The notes below the pieces were generated by a model. It did not search any database and was not told where the DNA came from. It saw nothing but the letters and a program-made list of their open reading frames with translations. This document shows, piece by piece, positions 46,532 to 55,221 of a DNA stretch of 64,000 nucleotides; the stretch's first letter is position 1; every line of letters starts with the position of its first letter. Both the position numbers and the translations under genes were made by a program. The DNA is from Streptomyces sp. A 4/2 (GTDB lineage: Bacteria; Actinomycetota; Actinomycetes; Streptomycetales; Streptomycetaceae), in NCBI RefSeq assembly GCF_940670765.1, contig NZ_CALNVW010000031.1, forward strand, positions 1 to 64,000, given 5' to 3'.

Positions 46532-47476
46532 CTACGTGAGTTCCGGCGGGGAGATCCTCGACTCCTTGATCCCGGACGGAACCGTGCCCCACTTCTTCAG
46601 GATGCGTGCGTACGTGCCGTTCTTGATGAGCTGATTCACCGCGGCCCGGAACGCGGGCGCCAGCGCGGTGCCCTTCCTGAAGGCGAATCCCACGTCGAGA
46701 CGGTGGAATTCATTGAGGAACTTCAGCCCCTGCTGCTGATTCACCGCGAAGCGCAGTCCGTTGATCGTCGACATCACCACATCGCTGCGGCCCTGCTGGA
46801 GCGAGATCCAGATCGCGGCCGGGTCCGCGTACGTCTGGACCTTGTAGTCCTTCTTTCCCGCGGCCCCGCAACGCTTTCTCTCCTTCTCCAGCGTCGCCTC
46901 GAACGTCGTGCCCGCACCTGTCGCCACATTCAGACCGCACAGCTGGGTCAGATCGGTTACCTTTCCCAGCTTGCTGTCCTTGCGCACGGCGAAACCCTGG
47001 CCGTCGTTGATGTAGGTGACGAAGTCGATGACCTTGCGCCGCTCGTCCGTGACGCCGAAATTCCCGACGCCCAGATCGTATTTTCCGCTGTCCAGCGCCG
47101 GGAGAATCGTCTCGAAACTCGCGGCCTCCCGTCTGACCTTCAGCCCGAGTGTCTTCGCCACCGCTCCGGCGAAGTCGATGTCCTGCCCGACGACGGTCCT
47201 TCCGTCCGGCAGATAGGTGGTGCCCGGTGGGGTGCCGCCGACGGCGGTGGCCATCGTGAGCGTGCCTTGCTTCCGCACGTCCGCGGGCAACAGGGCGGCA
47301 GCCGCCCGGTTCTCGCGGACGGCCGACACCACGTCCGTGGTGGGGATCCCGGCGGTCGCGGCAGCCGGTCCGGCGTCCTCGCCCGTGGCCGACGGGTCGC
47401 CCGAGCCGCAGGCCGTGAGAGTCAGGGCCGCTGCGGCGACCAGGGCGGAAGCAGCGCCGATTCGGGTCTTGCTCAT
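46532..47476 (-). CDS. Amino-acid ABC transporter substrate-binding lipoprotein
   Basis: This 314-residue solute-binding protein of the polar amino-acid family has a lipoprotein signal with lipobox LTAC (Cys23). The family strand segments GQDIDFAGAVAKTLG and GKYDLGVGNFGVTDERRK are present. It delivers an amino acid to the transporter encoded on the other strand from 47973. It lies divergent from that operon with a 496-bp intergenic region in between. Confidence 0.93.
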   Translation of the reverse strand: MSKTRIGAASALVAAAALTLTACGSGDPSATGEDAGPAAATAGIPTTDVVSAVRENRAAAALLPADVRKQGTLTMATAVGGTPPGTTYLPDGRTVVGQDIDFAGAVAKTLGLKVRREAASFETILPALDSGKYDLGVGNFGVTDERRKVIDFVTYINDGQGFAVRKDSKLGKVTDLTQLCGLNVATGAGTTFEATLEKERKRCGAAGKKDYKVQTYADPAAIWISLQQGRSDVVMSTINGLRFAVNQQQGLKFLNEFHRLDVGFAFRKGTALAPAFRAAVNQLIKNGTYARILKKWGTVPSGIKESRISPPELT

Positions 47477-47972
47477 GGCTTCGGGGTCTCCAGACGATTC
47501 GGACCGGCCGCCCTCCTATTGCCGTTCGGTCTTATGGCAGCACGGGGCAACGCAGGGGAGCGGGAACAACGAGGGGAGGAGAAAGCAGCGCCGTATACGT
47601 GAAGGCGTAGAAGATCGCCGCGAGAGCGCAGCGCAATGCGCGGAAGAGGAGAACGCGCGGAAGAGGCGCGGGGAAAACGCGCAGCGTGAACGTGCGGAGA
47701 GTCAGCTCAACAGGAAGAGGACCACACTCGACCGAAGTCGATGTGGGAGCGCGTGACCAGCCACTGCTGCGGATGCATGGGCTCAGTGGAACAGGCATCC
47801 GTTTCCCCGTCAACTGCCGTAAGACATCGCGCTCACAGTGTGGACAGGCATTGACAATGCGCGGAACGGGCGCCGTATTCTCAGGGCCGGACCGTGCTGA
47901 GGGGCTCGGTCCGCGCTGTCATTCCCGTGAAGGCACCACCGTGTTCGATCTCTGCATCCACGGAGCCTTCTC
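47477..47972. other. Divergent regulatory region of the amino-acid transporter
   Basis: This gap of 496 bp holds the promoters of the binding protein gene on - and the permease operon on +. The part 47540-47700 is purine-rich and repetitive. The only clear signal is the promoter at 47851-47881. No RNA gene or riboswitch was recognised. Confidence 0.5.
47851..47881 (+). promoter_or_regulatory. Promoter of the permease-flavoprotein-ATPase operon
   Basis: TTGACA at 47851-47856 and TATTCT at 47876-47881 lie 19 bp apart and fit a housekeeping promoter with slightly long spacing. Transcription would begin about 85 bases before the permease ATG. Confidence 0.55.
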
Positions 47973-48824
47973 ATGTCTGCGTCGTCAGATACCCTCCCCC
48001 AACTCTCCGCACCCCCGGCCGGGCGCGAAACCGCGGTGCCGCGCATCGTGCCGGTCCGCCGGACCGGCCAGTGGGTGGCGGCAGGCGTGGTCCTGCTGCT
48101 GCTGGCCGGCGCGGTCAGCTCCGTCGTGCGCAACGACGCCTTCCAATGGGGCGTCGTCGGCGACTACTTCGCCACCACCGCCGTCCTGCGCGGTCTCGGA
48201 CTGACGCTCTGGCTCACCGCCGCCGTCATGGTCCTGGGCTTCGCGCTCGGTACCCTGCTCGCCGTGGCCCGGCTGTCGGCCAACCCCGTGCTGCGCGGAG
48301 TCAGTTGGGGCTACGTCTGGCTGTTCAGATCGACACCGATCCTGGTGCAGCTGCTCTTCTGGTTCAACATAGGCGCGCTGTACCCGCAGATCCTGGGGGT
48401 CCGGACGGTGAACCTGCTGGGACCGGTCACCGTCGCCATCATCGGCCTGACCCTGCACGAGGCCGCCTACGCCGCCGAAGTCGTACGCGGCGGCATCCTC
48501 TCCGTGGAGCGCGGGCAGATCGAGGCCGCCGAGTCGCTGGGGCTCGGCCGGTGGCGCAGGCTGCGACGGATCGTCCTTCCGCAGGCCATGCGCGCGATCG
48601 TGCCGCCCGCGGGCAACATGCTGATCGGTACGCTCAAGGGCACCTCGATCGTCTCCGTCATCGCCGTGCAGGACCTGCTCTACTCCGTACAGCTCGTCTA
48701 CCACCGCACCTACCAGGTCATCCCGCTGCTGCTGGTCGCCACCCTCTGGTACACCGTGGTGACCTCGGTGCTCAGCGCCGGGCAGTACTACATCGAGCGG
48801 CACTACGCGCGCGGTGCCCGGTGA
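47973..48824 (+). CDS. Amino-acid ABC transporter permease
   Basis: This 283-residue HisM/GlnP-type permease has about five to six membrane segments, an N-terminal hydrophilic stretch of 30 residues, and the EAA loop EAAESLGLGRWRRLRRIVLP. The FRSTPILVQLLFWF segment is typical of polar amino-acid transporters. It overlaps the next gene by 4 bp (GTGA). Confidence 0.93.
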   Translation: MSASSDTLPQLSAPPAGRETAVPRIVPVRRTGQWVAAGVVLLLLAGAVSSVVRNDAFQWGVVGDYFATTAVLRGLGLTLWLTAAVMVLGFALGTLLAVARLSANPVLRGVSWGYVWLFRSTPILVQLLFWFNIGALYPQILGVRTVNLLGPVTVAIIGLTLHEAAYAAEVVRGGILSVERGQIEAAESLGLGRWRRLRRIVLPQAMRAIVPPAGNMLIGTLKGTSIVSVIAVQDLLYSVQLVYHRTYQVIPLLLVATLWYTVVTSVLSAGQYYIERHYARGAR

Positions 48825-50590
48825 CGCCGTCCGTGGTCGTCGTCGGAGCCGGCCCGCGGGGCACCGGATTCCTGGAACGGCTCGCCGCCAACGCCCCTTC
48901 CCTGTACGGGAACCAGCCGCTGGACGTCCATGTGGTCGACCCGTTCCCGCCGGGCGGCGGCCGGATCTGGCGTCAGGAGCAGTCCCCGCTGCTGTGGATG
49001 AACTCCATGGCCGCGGACGTCACCATGTTCACCGATGACTCCGTGCACCCCCTGGAGGGGCCGGTCCGCCCCGGACCGACCCTCGCCGAGTGGGCCGGGA
49101 TCGACCCGCAGTCCTTCCCCAGCAGACGGGCCCAGGGGGAGTATCTGCGCTGGGTGTACCGGGAAGCCGTGGCCGCTCTGCCGCCGGGTACCACCGTGCA
49201 CGAGCACCGGACCCGGGCCGTGCGGATCAGCGGCCCCGCACACGGACACCAGCGGGTACGGCTGGAAGGGCGGGGCGAGCCGCTCGTCGCCGATCTGGTG
49301 GTGCTGACCGTCGGGCATCTCGACGCCCGGCCGGACAAGGAACAGGCGGGGCTGTCGGACTTCGCCGCCCGGCACGGGCTCACGCATCTGCCGCCCGGCT
49401 TCACCGCTGACTCCGACCTGAGCGTGCTCAGGGCCGGTGAACCGGTCATCGTCCGCGGCTTCGGGCTGGCCTTCATCGACCTGATGGTGCTCCTGACCGA
49501 GGGACGCGGCGGCCGGTACGACGCGGCAGGGGAGTATCTGCCGTCCGGGCGGGAGCCGCTGCTGTACGTCGGTTCGCGGCGCGGTGTGCCGTACCACTCC
49601 AAGATCGGCTACCCCCTGACCGGTGAACGGCCGCCGCTGCCCCGCTTCTTCGGCCCCGGACAGGTCGACGCGCTGCTCGCCCGGCCGGGCCCGCTCGACT
49701 TCCGGCGCGATGTCCGGCCGCTCGTCGAGCGGGAGCTCGGCTTCGCCCACTACCACCGGCTGTTCACCGCACACCCCGAGCGCACCGCGGTCGACTGGGC
49801 GGACTTCGAGGCGACGTACGCGGCGGCCGGGGCCGGCAGCGCCGAGCTGGCCGCGCTGATCGAGACCTCGGTCCCCGACCCCGCCGACCGCCTCGACCTC
49901 GAAGCACTGGACCACCCACTGGACGGCGTACGCCATGCCTCCCACGACGCGCTCCAGAACGGCCTGCGGGCCTACATCACCGAGGATCTGGCCCGCCGCC
50001 ACGACCCCTCGCACAGTGCGGATCTGGGATTCTTCCTCGGACTGCTCTCCGTCTACGGCCAGTTGGCCCGGCTCGGCGACACCGGGAAGGGCGGCGCGCG
50101 GTGGCACAGCTTCTTCAGCCATCTGGCGTCGGGACCACCGGGGCCGCGGCTGCGCAGCCTCCTCGCGCTCTCCCGCGCAGGTCTGGTGCGCTTCATCGGC
50201 GCGGGCATCACCGTCGAGACCGACGAGACGGACGGGGTGTTCCGCGCGGGCGGCGCCGGCGCGCCCGGGGAACGGATCGAGGCCCGCGCCCTCGTCGAGG
50301 CGCGGCTGCCGGAGCCCTCGCTGGAACGCACCCGCAGCCCGCTGCTGACCGCCCTGTACGAGGACGGGGCGCGGACCACCTCCGGGGGTCTGCTCGTCGT
50401 GGATCCGGTCGACGGCCGCATCGTCGAACGCGGTACGGGCCCGCACCCGCGCCGTTTCGCGCTGGGCCCGTACACCACCGCCCGCTCGGCGGGCGCCTTC
50501 GCCAGGCCGCACACGAACGCCCCGGCCTTCCGGCAGAACGACGTCACCGCGCGCACCGCGCTCACCCTGCTCAAGGAGTCCACGTCATGA
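48821..50590 (+). CDS. FAD/NAD(P)-binding protein inside the amino-acid transporter operon
   Basis: This 589-residue flavoprotein has an N-terminal dinucleotide fold (VVVVGAGPRGTGFLERL) and resembles the FAD-NAD(P)-binding proteins with a long C-terminal domain. It is coupled on both sides by 4-bp overlaps to the permease and ATPase genes, so it probably acts on the imported compound, for example by oxidation. The substrate is unknown. The GTG start lies inside the permease stop. Confidence 0.85.
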   Translation: MTPSVVVVGAGPRGTGFLERLAANAPSLYGNQPLDVHVVDPFPPGGGRIWRQEQSPLLWMNSMAADVTMFTDDSVHPLEGPVRPGPTLAEWAGIDPQSFPSRRAQGEYLRWVYREAVAALPPGTTVHEHRTRAVRISGPAHGHQRVRLEGRGEPLVADLVVLTVGHLDARPDKEQAGLSDFAARHGLTHLPPGFTADSDLSVLRAGEPVIVRGFGLAFIDLMVLLTEGRGGRYDAAGEYLPSGREPLLYVGSRRGVPYHSKIGYPLTGERPPLPRFFGPGQVDALLARPGPLDFRRDVRPLVERELGFAHYHRLFTAHPERTAVDWADFEATYAAAGAGSAELAALIETSVPDPADRLDLEALDHPLDGVRHASHDALQNGLRAYITEDLARRHDPSHSADLGFFLGLLSVYGQLARLGDTGKGGARWHSFFSHLASGPPGPRLRSLLALSRAGLVRFIGAGITVETDETDGVFRAGGAGAPGERIEARALVEARLPEPSLERTRSPLLTALYEDGARTTSGGLLVVDPVDGRIVERGTGPHPRRFALGPYTTARSAGAFARPHTNAPAFRQNDVTARTALTLLKESTS

Positions 50591-51405
50591 CCGCGCGCAC
50601 CACAGCCGCCGCTTCCACAGCCGCCGGTCCCACCGGGGGCACGGCCTCCGCCATGGTGGAGATCCGTTCCGTGCACAAGAGCTTCGGCGCCCTGGAAGTA
50701 CTGCGGGGCATCGACCTCACGGTCCGGGCGGGTGAGGTCACCGTCGTGCTCGGCCCGTCCGGTTCCGGGAAGTCCACCCTGCTGCGGACCATCAATCATC
50801 TGGAGAAGGTGGACAGCGGCTGGGTCAGCGTGGACGGCGTGCTGGTCGGCTACCGCCGCTCCGGCGACAGACTGTACGAACTGCGTGAGCGCGAGGTGCT
50901 CGAACAGCGCACCCGGATCGGCTTCGTCTTCCAGAACTTCCACCTCTTCCCCCATCTGACCGTGCTGGAGAACATCGTCGAAGCGCCGGTCGCGGCGCTC
51001 GGCAGGCCCAGGAGGGAGGCCGTCTCGGCGGGCGAGAAGCTGCTCGCCCGCGTCGGGCTCGCCGACAAGGCCACCGCGTACCCCGAGCAGCTCTCCGGCG
51101 GCCAGCAGCAGCGGGTCGCCATCGCCCGCGCGCTCGCCCTGGAGCCCCGGCTGCTCCTCTTCGACGAGCCCACCTCGGCTCTCGACCCCGAGCTGGTCGG
51201 TGAAGTCCTGGACGTCATCAAGGACTTGGCCGCGCGGGGCACCACGATGATCGTCGTGACGCATGAGATCGGCTTCGCCCGTGAGGTGGCCGACACGGTG
51301 GTGTTCATGGACGGGGGCCGGATCGTGGAGCAGGGCACACCGGCCGACGTGCTCGACCGTCCGGAGCACGAGCGCACCCGCGCGTTCCTCTCCAAGGTTC
51401 TGTGA
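50587..51405 (+). CDS. Amino-acid ABC transporter ATP-binding protein
   Basis: This 272-residue ABC ATPase of the GlnQ/HisP type has Walker A GPSGSGKST, signature LSGGQQQR, Walker B LLLFDEPTSALDPE and switch His VVTHE. An Ala/Thr-rich tail of about 20 residues precedes the domain. The ATG overlaps the preceding stop (ATGA). Confidence 0.95.
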   Translation: MTARTTAAASTAAGPTGGTASAMVEIRSVHKSFGALEVLRGIDLTVRAGEVTVVLGPSGSGKSTLLRTINHLEKVDSGWVSVDGVLVGYRRSGDRLYELREREVLEQRTRIGFVFQNFHLFPHLTVLENIVEAPVAALGRPRREAVSAGEKLLARVGLADKATAYPEQLSGGQQQRVAIARALALEPRLLLFDEPTSALDPELVGEVLDVIKDLAARGTTMIVVTHEIGFAREVADTVVFMDGGRIVEQGTPADVLDRPEHERTRAFLSKVL

Positions 51406-51482
51406 AAGGGCTCCTGACCCACCGTTGATCCGTCCGGCTGTGCCGCCGGGGCGGGCCGGGCCGATATGGAAAGGTTGATCAC

Positions 51483-52307
51483 ATGACCACAAGAACGGGC
51501 AGTACGGGTGGCGCGGACAGTACGGGCGGCGCGGGCGATGACTGGGAGAACTGGCACGAAGGGCGTACCGAGACGGTCTCGGCGCCGTACGGTCCGCTCG
51601 CCCTCACCGGCACCCATTGGCTCGATGACGCACCGGAAGGACTAATTCCGGCCGTTGCGGGCCACTGGCGGGCGACCGACGAAGGGGTGGTGCTGACCGC
51701 CACGGCCGAGGACGGGCTGACCCTTGACGGGAAGCCGTTCACCGGCCGGGTCACGCTCCGGGCCGACCACACCCCGGCGGAGGACGCGCGCCTCGCGCAG
51801 GGGGAGCGGCGGCTGGTCGTGGTGCGACGGGAGGGGCTCTGGGCGGTGCGCGTCTGGGATCCGGGATCCGCGAACCGGCGGGCCTTCGCGGGCATCGAGG
51901 CCACCCCGTACGACGCGGACTGGGTGCTGCCCGGCCTCTACCGTCCGTACGGTGAGAGCCGCACCGTTCGGGTCCCCAACGCCGACGGCCGCGACCGGGG
52001 CCTCGGTCTCGCAGGTGAGCTCGCCTTCCACCTGGCGGGCGACGAGCACACCCTGCAGGTCGCCCAGGAGGAGGACGGCTCCCTGTGGGCCGTCTTCGCC
52101 GATGCGACGAGCGGAACGAGCAGCTACCGGTTCCGCTTCCTGCGGCCCTCCGCGCCCGCGGCCGACGGCGGGGTGACGGTCGACTTCAACCGTGCGCTGC
52201 TGCCGCCCTGCGCCTTCGCCGAACACTTCATCTGCCCCTTCCCGCCGCCCGGGAACACGCTTCCGATCGCGGTCGACGCGGGGGAGCGCGCGGCGCGCAC
52301 CCGGTGA
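51483..52307 (+). CDS. DUF1684 family protein
   Basis: This 274-residue soluble protein begins with a flexible Gly/Ser/Thr stretch. The DUF1684 pattern is seen in WHEGRTETVSAPYGPLALTG, then the end LDFNRA-like VDFNRALLPPCAFAEHFICP followed by PPPGNTLP. The family has a conserved fold but no settled function. It follows the ABC operon by 77 bp and could be co-transcribed, which is uncertain. Confidence 0.83.
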   Translation: MTTRTGSTGGADSTGGAGDDWENWHEGRTETVSAPYGPLALTGTHWLDDAPEGLIPAVAGHWRATDEGVVLTATAEDGLTLDGKPFTGRVTLRADHTPAEDARLAQGERRLVVVRREGLWAVRVWDPGSANRRAFAGIEATPYDADWVLPGLYRPYGESRTVRVPNADGRDRGLGLAGELAFHLAGDEHTLQVAQEEDGSLWAVFADATSGTSSYRFRFLRPSAPAADGGVTVDFNRALLPPCAFAEHFICPFPPPGNTLPIAVDAGERAARTR

Positions 52308-52354
52308 TCCCCCACCACTCCGGGGTCCGTCGCGAGCCCGGCCGAAAGGCGCCC

Positions 52355-52384
52355 TTGCGCCGGATGGCCGGTTCGCGTTGTACT
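52355..52384 (+). promoter_or_regulatory. Candidate promoter of the streptogrisin gene with an AdpA-type site
   Basis: TTGCGC (52355-52360) and TGTACT (52379-52384) are 18 bp apart. Between them TGGCCGGTTC (52365-52374) is a perfect match to the AdpA consensus TGGCSNGWWY. Streptogrisin genes are known AdpA targets in S. griseus, so developmental control is likely here; the exact promoter is a guess. Confidence 0.45.
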
Positions 52385-52405
52385 CCCGGCAGCGCTTGTC
52401 AGGAA

Positions 52406-52429
52406 CACGACGGAAATCGAACCGTCGTG
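52406..52429. promoter_or_regulatory. Inverted repeat upstream of the streptogrisin gene
   Basis: A perfect 8-bp inverted repeat CACGACGG-N8-CCGTCGTG lies in the probable leader. It may be an operator or an mRNA hairpin; no regulator is assigned. Confidence 0.45.
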
Positions 52430-52497
52430 GCTCCTGCCTGTGTGTCATGGGCCCCCCACCCCGATGGGTCTGCGGATTCTCTTCTGGAGGAACTGAC

Positions 52498-53397
52498 GTG
52501 ACGATCAAGAACACCACCCCCCACAACGGCCCGGCGAGACGCGCCCGGCTGATCGCGGTCGCATCCGGCATGCTGGTCGCGGCAGCACTGACCATCCCCA
52601 CCGCCCACGCCGACCAGGCCCCCACGTTCGACGCCCATCAGCTGACAGCGGCGGCCGACGCCGTGAACAGCGCGGATGTGGCGGGCACGGCCTGGTACGT
52701 CGACAAGTCGACCAACACCCTTGTCGTCACGGCGGACAGCACGGTGACCCAGGCCCAGATCTCCCGGATCAAGTCGCGGGCCGGAGCGAACGCGGGCGCG
52801 GTACGCGTCGAGCGCACCGCCGGCACGTTCAGCAAGCTCCTCAAGGGCGGTGACGCCATCTACACCTCGCAGTGGCGCTGCTCCGTCGGCTTCAACGTCC
52901 GCAGTGGCTCCACCTATTACTTCCTCACCGCAGGGCACTGCACCGAGGGTTCACCGGCCTGGTACACCAACTCCTCCGGCACCACGAGCATCGGCCCGAC
53001 GGCCGGCACCAGTTTCCCCGGTAACGACTACGGCATCGTGAAGTACACCAACACGTCCGTCCCCCACGACGGCACGGTCGGCAGCCAGGACATCACCAGC
53101 GCGGGCAACGCGACGGTGGGCCAGACCGTGACCCGTACCGGCTCCACCAGTGGTACCCACAGCGGCAAGGTCACCGCGCTGAACGCCACCGTCAACTACG
53201 GCAACGGCGAGGTCGTGTCCGGGCTCATCCAGACGACGGTCTGCGCCGAGCCGGGTGACAGCGGCGGCCCGCTCTACTCGGGCTCCACGGCCCTGGGCCT
53301 CACCTCGGGCGGCAGCGGCGACTGCACCTCGGGCGGTACGACCTTCTTCCAGCCCGTCACCGAAGCGCTGAGCGCCTACGGAGTAAGCGTCTACTGA
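52498..53397 (+). CDS. Streptogrisin B-like secreted serine protease (S1E)
   Basis: This 299-residue preproprotein has a signal peptide with cleavage at AHA-D near residue 38, an alpha-lytic-type propeptide (about 39-120), and a mature chymotrypsin-fold domain starting near GGDAIYTS. The triad is His in LTAGHC, Asp in NDYGIVK and Ser in GDSGGP. The end TEALSAYGVSVY matches remembered streptogrisin B. The GTG start follows CTGGAGGAA with good spacing. Confidence 0.95.
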   Translation: MTIKNTTPHNGPARRARLIAVASGMLVAAALTIPTAHADQAPTFDAHQLTAAADAVNSADVAGTAWYVDKSTNTLVVTADSTVTQAQISRIKSRAGANAGAVRVERTAGTFSKLLKGGDAIYTSQWRCSVGFNVRSGSTYYFLTAGHCTEGSPAWYTNSSGTTSIGPTAGTSFPGNDYGIVKYTNTSVPHDGTVGSQDITSAGNATVGQTVTRTGSTSGTHSGKVTALNATVNYGNGEVVSGLIQTTVCAEPGDSGGPLYSGSTALGLTSGGSGDCTSGGTTFFQPVTEALSAYGVSVY

Positions 53398-53431
53398 CCC
53401 TCCGTCATCGCTACTGGTTCTGCTGGCAGTC

Positions 53432-53463
53432 GAGCCCCCGCCCGTGCGCACGGGCGGGGGCTC
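53432..53463 (+). terminator. Hairpin terminator after the protease gene
   Basis: A perfect 14-bp stem (53432-53445 with 53450-53463) closes over GCGC. A few T follow. It ends the protease transcript before the SLOG gene. Confidence 0.88.
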
Positions 53464-53519
53464 TTGCGTACTTTTGAGAGGATGTCGCAGGAGCGGGGGC
53501 TCACAGGAGGCGGGGGCTT

Positions 53520-53999
53520 ATGAAGCGCATCGGAGTGACCGGACACCGCAACATCCCGCTGGAGGCCGCCGTCCATGTGCGGGACTCCCTGCACACCCTG
53601 TTCCGTGGTCAGACCGGCGCCCTGCGGGCCCTGTCCAGCCTGGCGGCCGGGGCCGATCAGCTCTTCGCGGGCATCGCTCTCGAACACGGCGCGGAGCTGA
53701 CGGCGGTCATCCCCAGCGGCGACTACGAACTGGGCTTCGACGACACGGACGAACTCGCCCGCTACCACTGGCTCAGGGGCCGGGCGACCCAGGAGATCCG
53801 GATGGACTTCCCGCACTCCACGGACGACGCCTACTACGCGGCGGGCACCTACATCGCCGACAACTGCGACCAGCTGGTGGCCGTCTGGGACGGCAGGCCG
53901 GCCCGGGGCCTCGGCGGCACCGGCGACATCGTGAACTACGCCCTGAAAGTGGGCAAACCGGTGACGGTCATCTGGCGCGACGGCGTGGAGCGCGACTGA
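53520..53999 (+). CDS. SLOG-fold putative nucleotide-sensing protein
   Basis: This 159-residue Rossmann-like protein shows the SLOG pattern: N-terminal GVTGHRNI, then SSLAAGADQLFA, TAVIPSGDYE, and the end KVGKPVTVIW. SLOG domains are predicted to bind NAD-derived or cyclic nucleotides and often work with SLATT effector proteins. A SLATT-like gene lies next to it on the opposite strand. The ATG at 53520 follows GGAGGCGGG. Role in a conflict or stress response is inferred. Confidence 0.7.
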   Translation: MKRIGVTGHRNIPLEAAVHVRDSLHTLFRGQTGALRALSSLAAGADQLFAGIALEHGAELTAVIPSGDYELGFDDTDELARYHWLRGRATQEIRMDFPHSTDDAYYAAGTYIADNCDQLVAVWDGRPARGLGGTGDIVNYALKVGKPVTVIWRDGVERD

Positions 54000-54018
54000 G
54001 CCGCGCCGCGCCGACGGG

Positions 54019-54111
54019 TCCGGATCGTCAACTCCTGCCGGGGTGGCGGTCCGGCTCGTCAGCTCCTGCCGGAGCGACGTTCCGGCTCGTCAACTCCCGT
54101 GCCGGGCAAGC
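54019..54111. repeat. Three tandem 31-bp repeats over the end of the SLATT gene
   Basis: Three 31-bp units start at 54019, 54050 and 54081. Each begins TCCGG-TCGTCA-CTCC. The first two differ at a few positions and the third diverges after about 17 bases. The third overlaps the stop codon and last codons of the SLATT-type gene, so the first two look like duplicated copies of the gene end. No spacers are present, so this is not CRISPR. Confidence 0.75.
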
Positions 54112-55004
54112 CAGTCGGTGTACTGGGGTGAGACGACCCGCTCGGTCTCGTAGACCACGGACGACCACTGCTTCTCGGAGAGGCGGCTCTCCATCTCCAG
54201 GTGCAGCGCCTTGAGTTTCTCCTCCACCAGCGCATGGGCCGATATCAGCGGCTGGTGCCTGCGGAACTCGCTCCAGGCCACCCCCGAGGCCGCGGCGGCC
54301 GAGGCCACCGCGGCGACCTCGGTGTTCTCCGTGACCGACAGGGCGCGCAGTACGCAGAGGACCAGGGCGACCAGGGTGAGCAGCGCGAAGGCGCTGGACC
54401 AGAGCAGGGTGGCGAGCCGTGAGACCTCCTGCTTGCGCCGGTACCAGTTGCGCTGCTCGATCAGCCTGTCCCGTACGTAGGTCTCCTTGCGGACCTCGAA
54501 CGACTTGGCCCGCAGCTCCCGCATCTGCCGGGTGATCAGGCTCGCGCCCGGTGGCTCCTGGTCCCAGCCCACGGTCCGCAGCTCCTGCAGCTGTTCCTCG
54601 ACCCGTGTGGTGAACAGCGTGTCCACGTCGGGGGATTCGGCGTCGAAGGGTGCACCGTGGACGGCGTAGCGCCAGCACATCGACTTGATGAAGTCCGCTG
54701 CGGAGCGGTTGAGTTGCCACTGGGACTTGGCCTTGCGGCGGGAGGTGCTGAAAGTCAGCAGCAGTACTCCGGCGTACGCCAGCGCGCTCAGTACACCGAC
54801 GGCCTGGAACCCGCCCCCGAGCTCCGCCCGCCAGGGGAGTGCGGCCACGGCGGCGCCCACCACCAGGAGGACGAGTTGAGCGCGGGTGGACCCGACGGCC
54901 TCTCCCTGTCTGGCGATGGCCTGGGCATCGGCGCTGTGGAACAACTCGGGCAGATCAGCATTCCGGAAGACCATGCTCCGTTCCGGACCGGGAAACCCCG
55001 TCAC
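54090..55004 (-). CDS. SLATT/DUF4231-type membrane protein
   Basis: This 304-residue protein has a membrane hairpin at about residues 42-85, a hydrophilic central helical region of about 110 residues, and a second hydrophobic pair at about 205-250. This is the DUF4231/SLATT layout, predicted as a pore-forming effector for nucleotide-sensing proteins such as SLOG. It is convergent with the SLOG gene (90 bp apart). The GTG at 55004 is the outer start; an ATG at 54974 is an alternative. Confidence 0.72.
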   Translation of the reverse strand: MTGFPGPERSMVFRNADLPELFHSADAQAIARQGEAVGSTRAQLVLLVVGAAVAALPWRAELGGGFQAVGVLSALAYAGVLLLTFSTSRRKAKSQWQLNRSAADFIKSMCWRYAVHGAPFDAESPDVDTLFTTRVEEQLQELRTVGWDQEPPGASLITRQMRELRAKSFEVRKETYVRDRLIEQRNWYRRKQEVSRLATLLWSSAFALLTLVALVLCVLRALSVTENTEVAAVASAAAASGVAWSEFRRHQPLISAHALVEEKLKALHLEMESRLSEKQWSSVVYETERVVSPQYTDWLARHGS

Positions 55005-55042
55005 GTGAACCCCCGTCTGCGACTTCAGTCTTCACTCTTTAG

Positions 55043-55061
55043 ATGGAATGGCGCATTCCAT
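55043..55061. promoter_or_regulatory. Inverted repeat upstream of the Fxs operon
   Basis: A perfect 8-bp inverted repeat ATGGAATG-GCG-CATTCCAT lies in the divergent region between the SLATT gene and fxsA. It could be an operator for either side. No regulator gene is adjacent. Confidence 0.5.
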
Positions 55062-55113
55062 TTCACTGGAACACACTCTGTGCGACGTTCTTGTTGCGGC
55101 CGGTCGCGCTCAG

Positions 55114-55141
55114 TTGCCAGCAGTGTGCATGAGAGTAAAGT
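55114..55141 (+). promoter_or_regulatory. Probable promoter of the Fxs operon
   Basis: TTGCCA (55114-55119) and TAAAGT (55136-55141) with 16-bp spacing fit a housekeeping promoter. It lies about 80 bases before the precursor ATG and after the inverted repeat at 55043-55061. Confidence 0.5.
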
Positions 55142-55221
55142 CGACCCGCCGACACTGCAACGGTGCAAGTCTCGGCATTCCTGTCCATGTCCAGAAAACA
55201 TCCCTCAAGGGCGGCCTCATC

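Noticed and set aside
54019..54111. CRISPR array
   Set aside because: The three 31-bp units are directly adjacent with no spacers, and no cas genes are near.
55048..55221. Upstream extension of the FxsA frame
   Set aside because: The extra codons have untypical content and overlap the probable promoter; the ATG at 55222 gives the usual precursor length.
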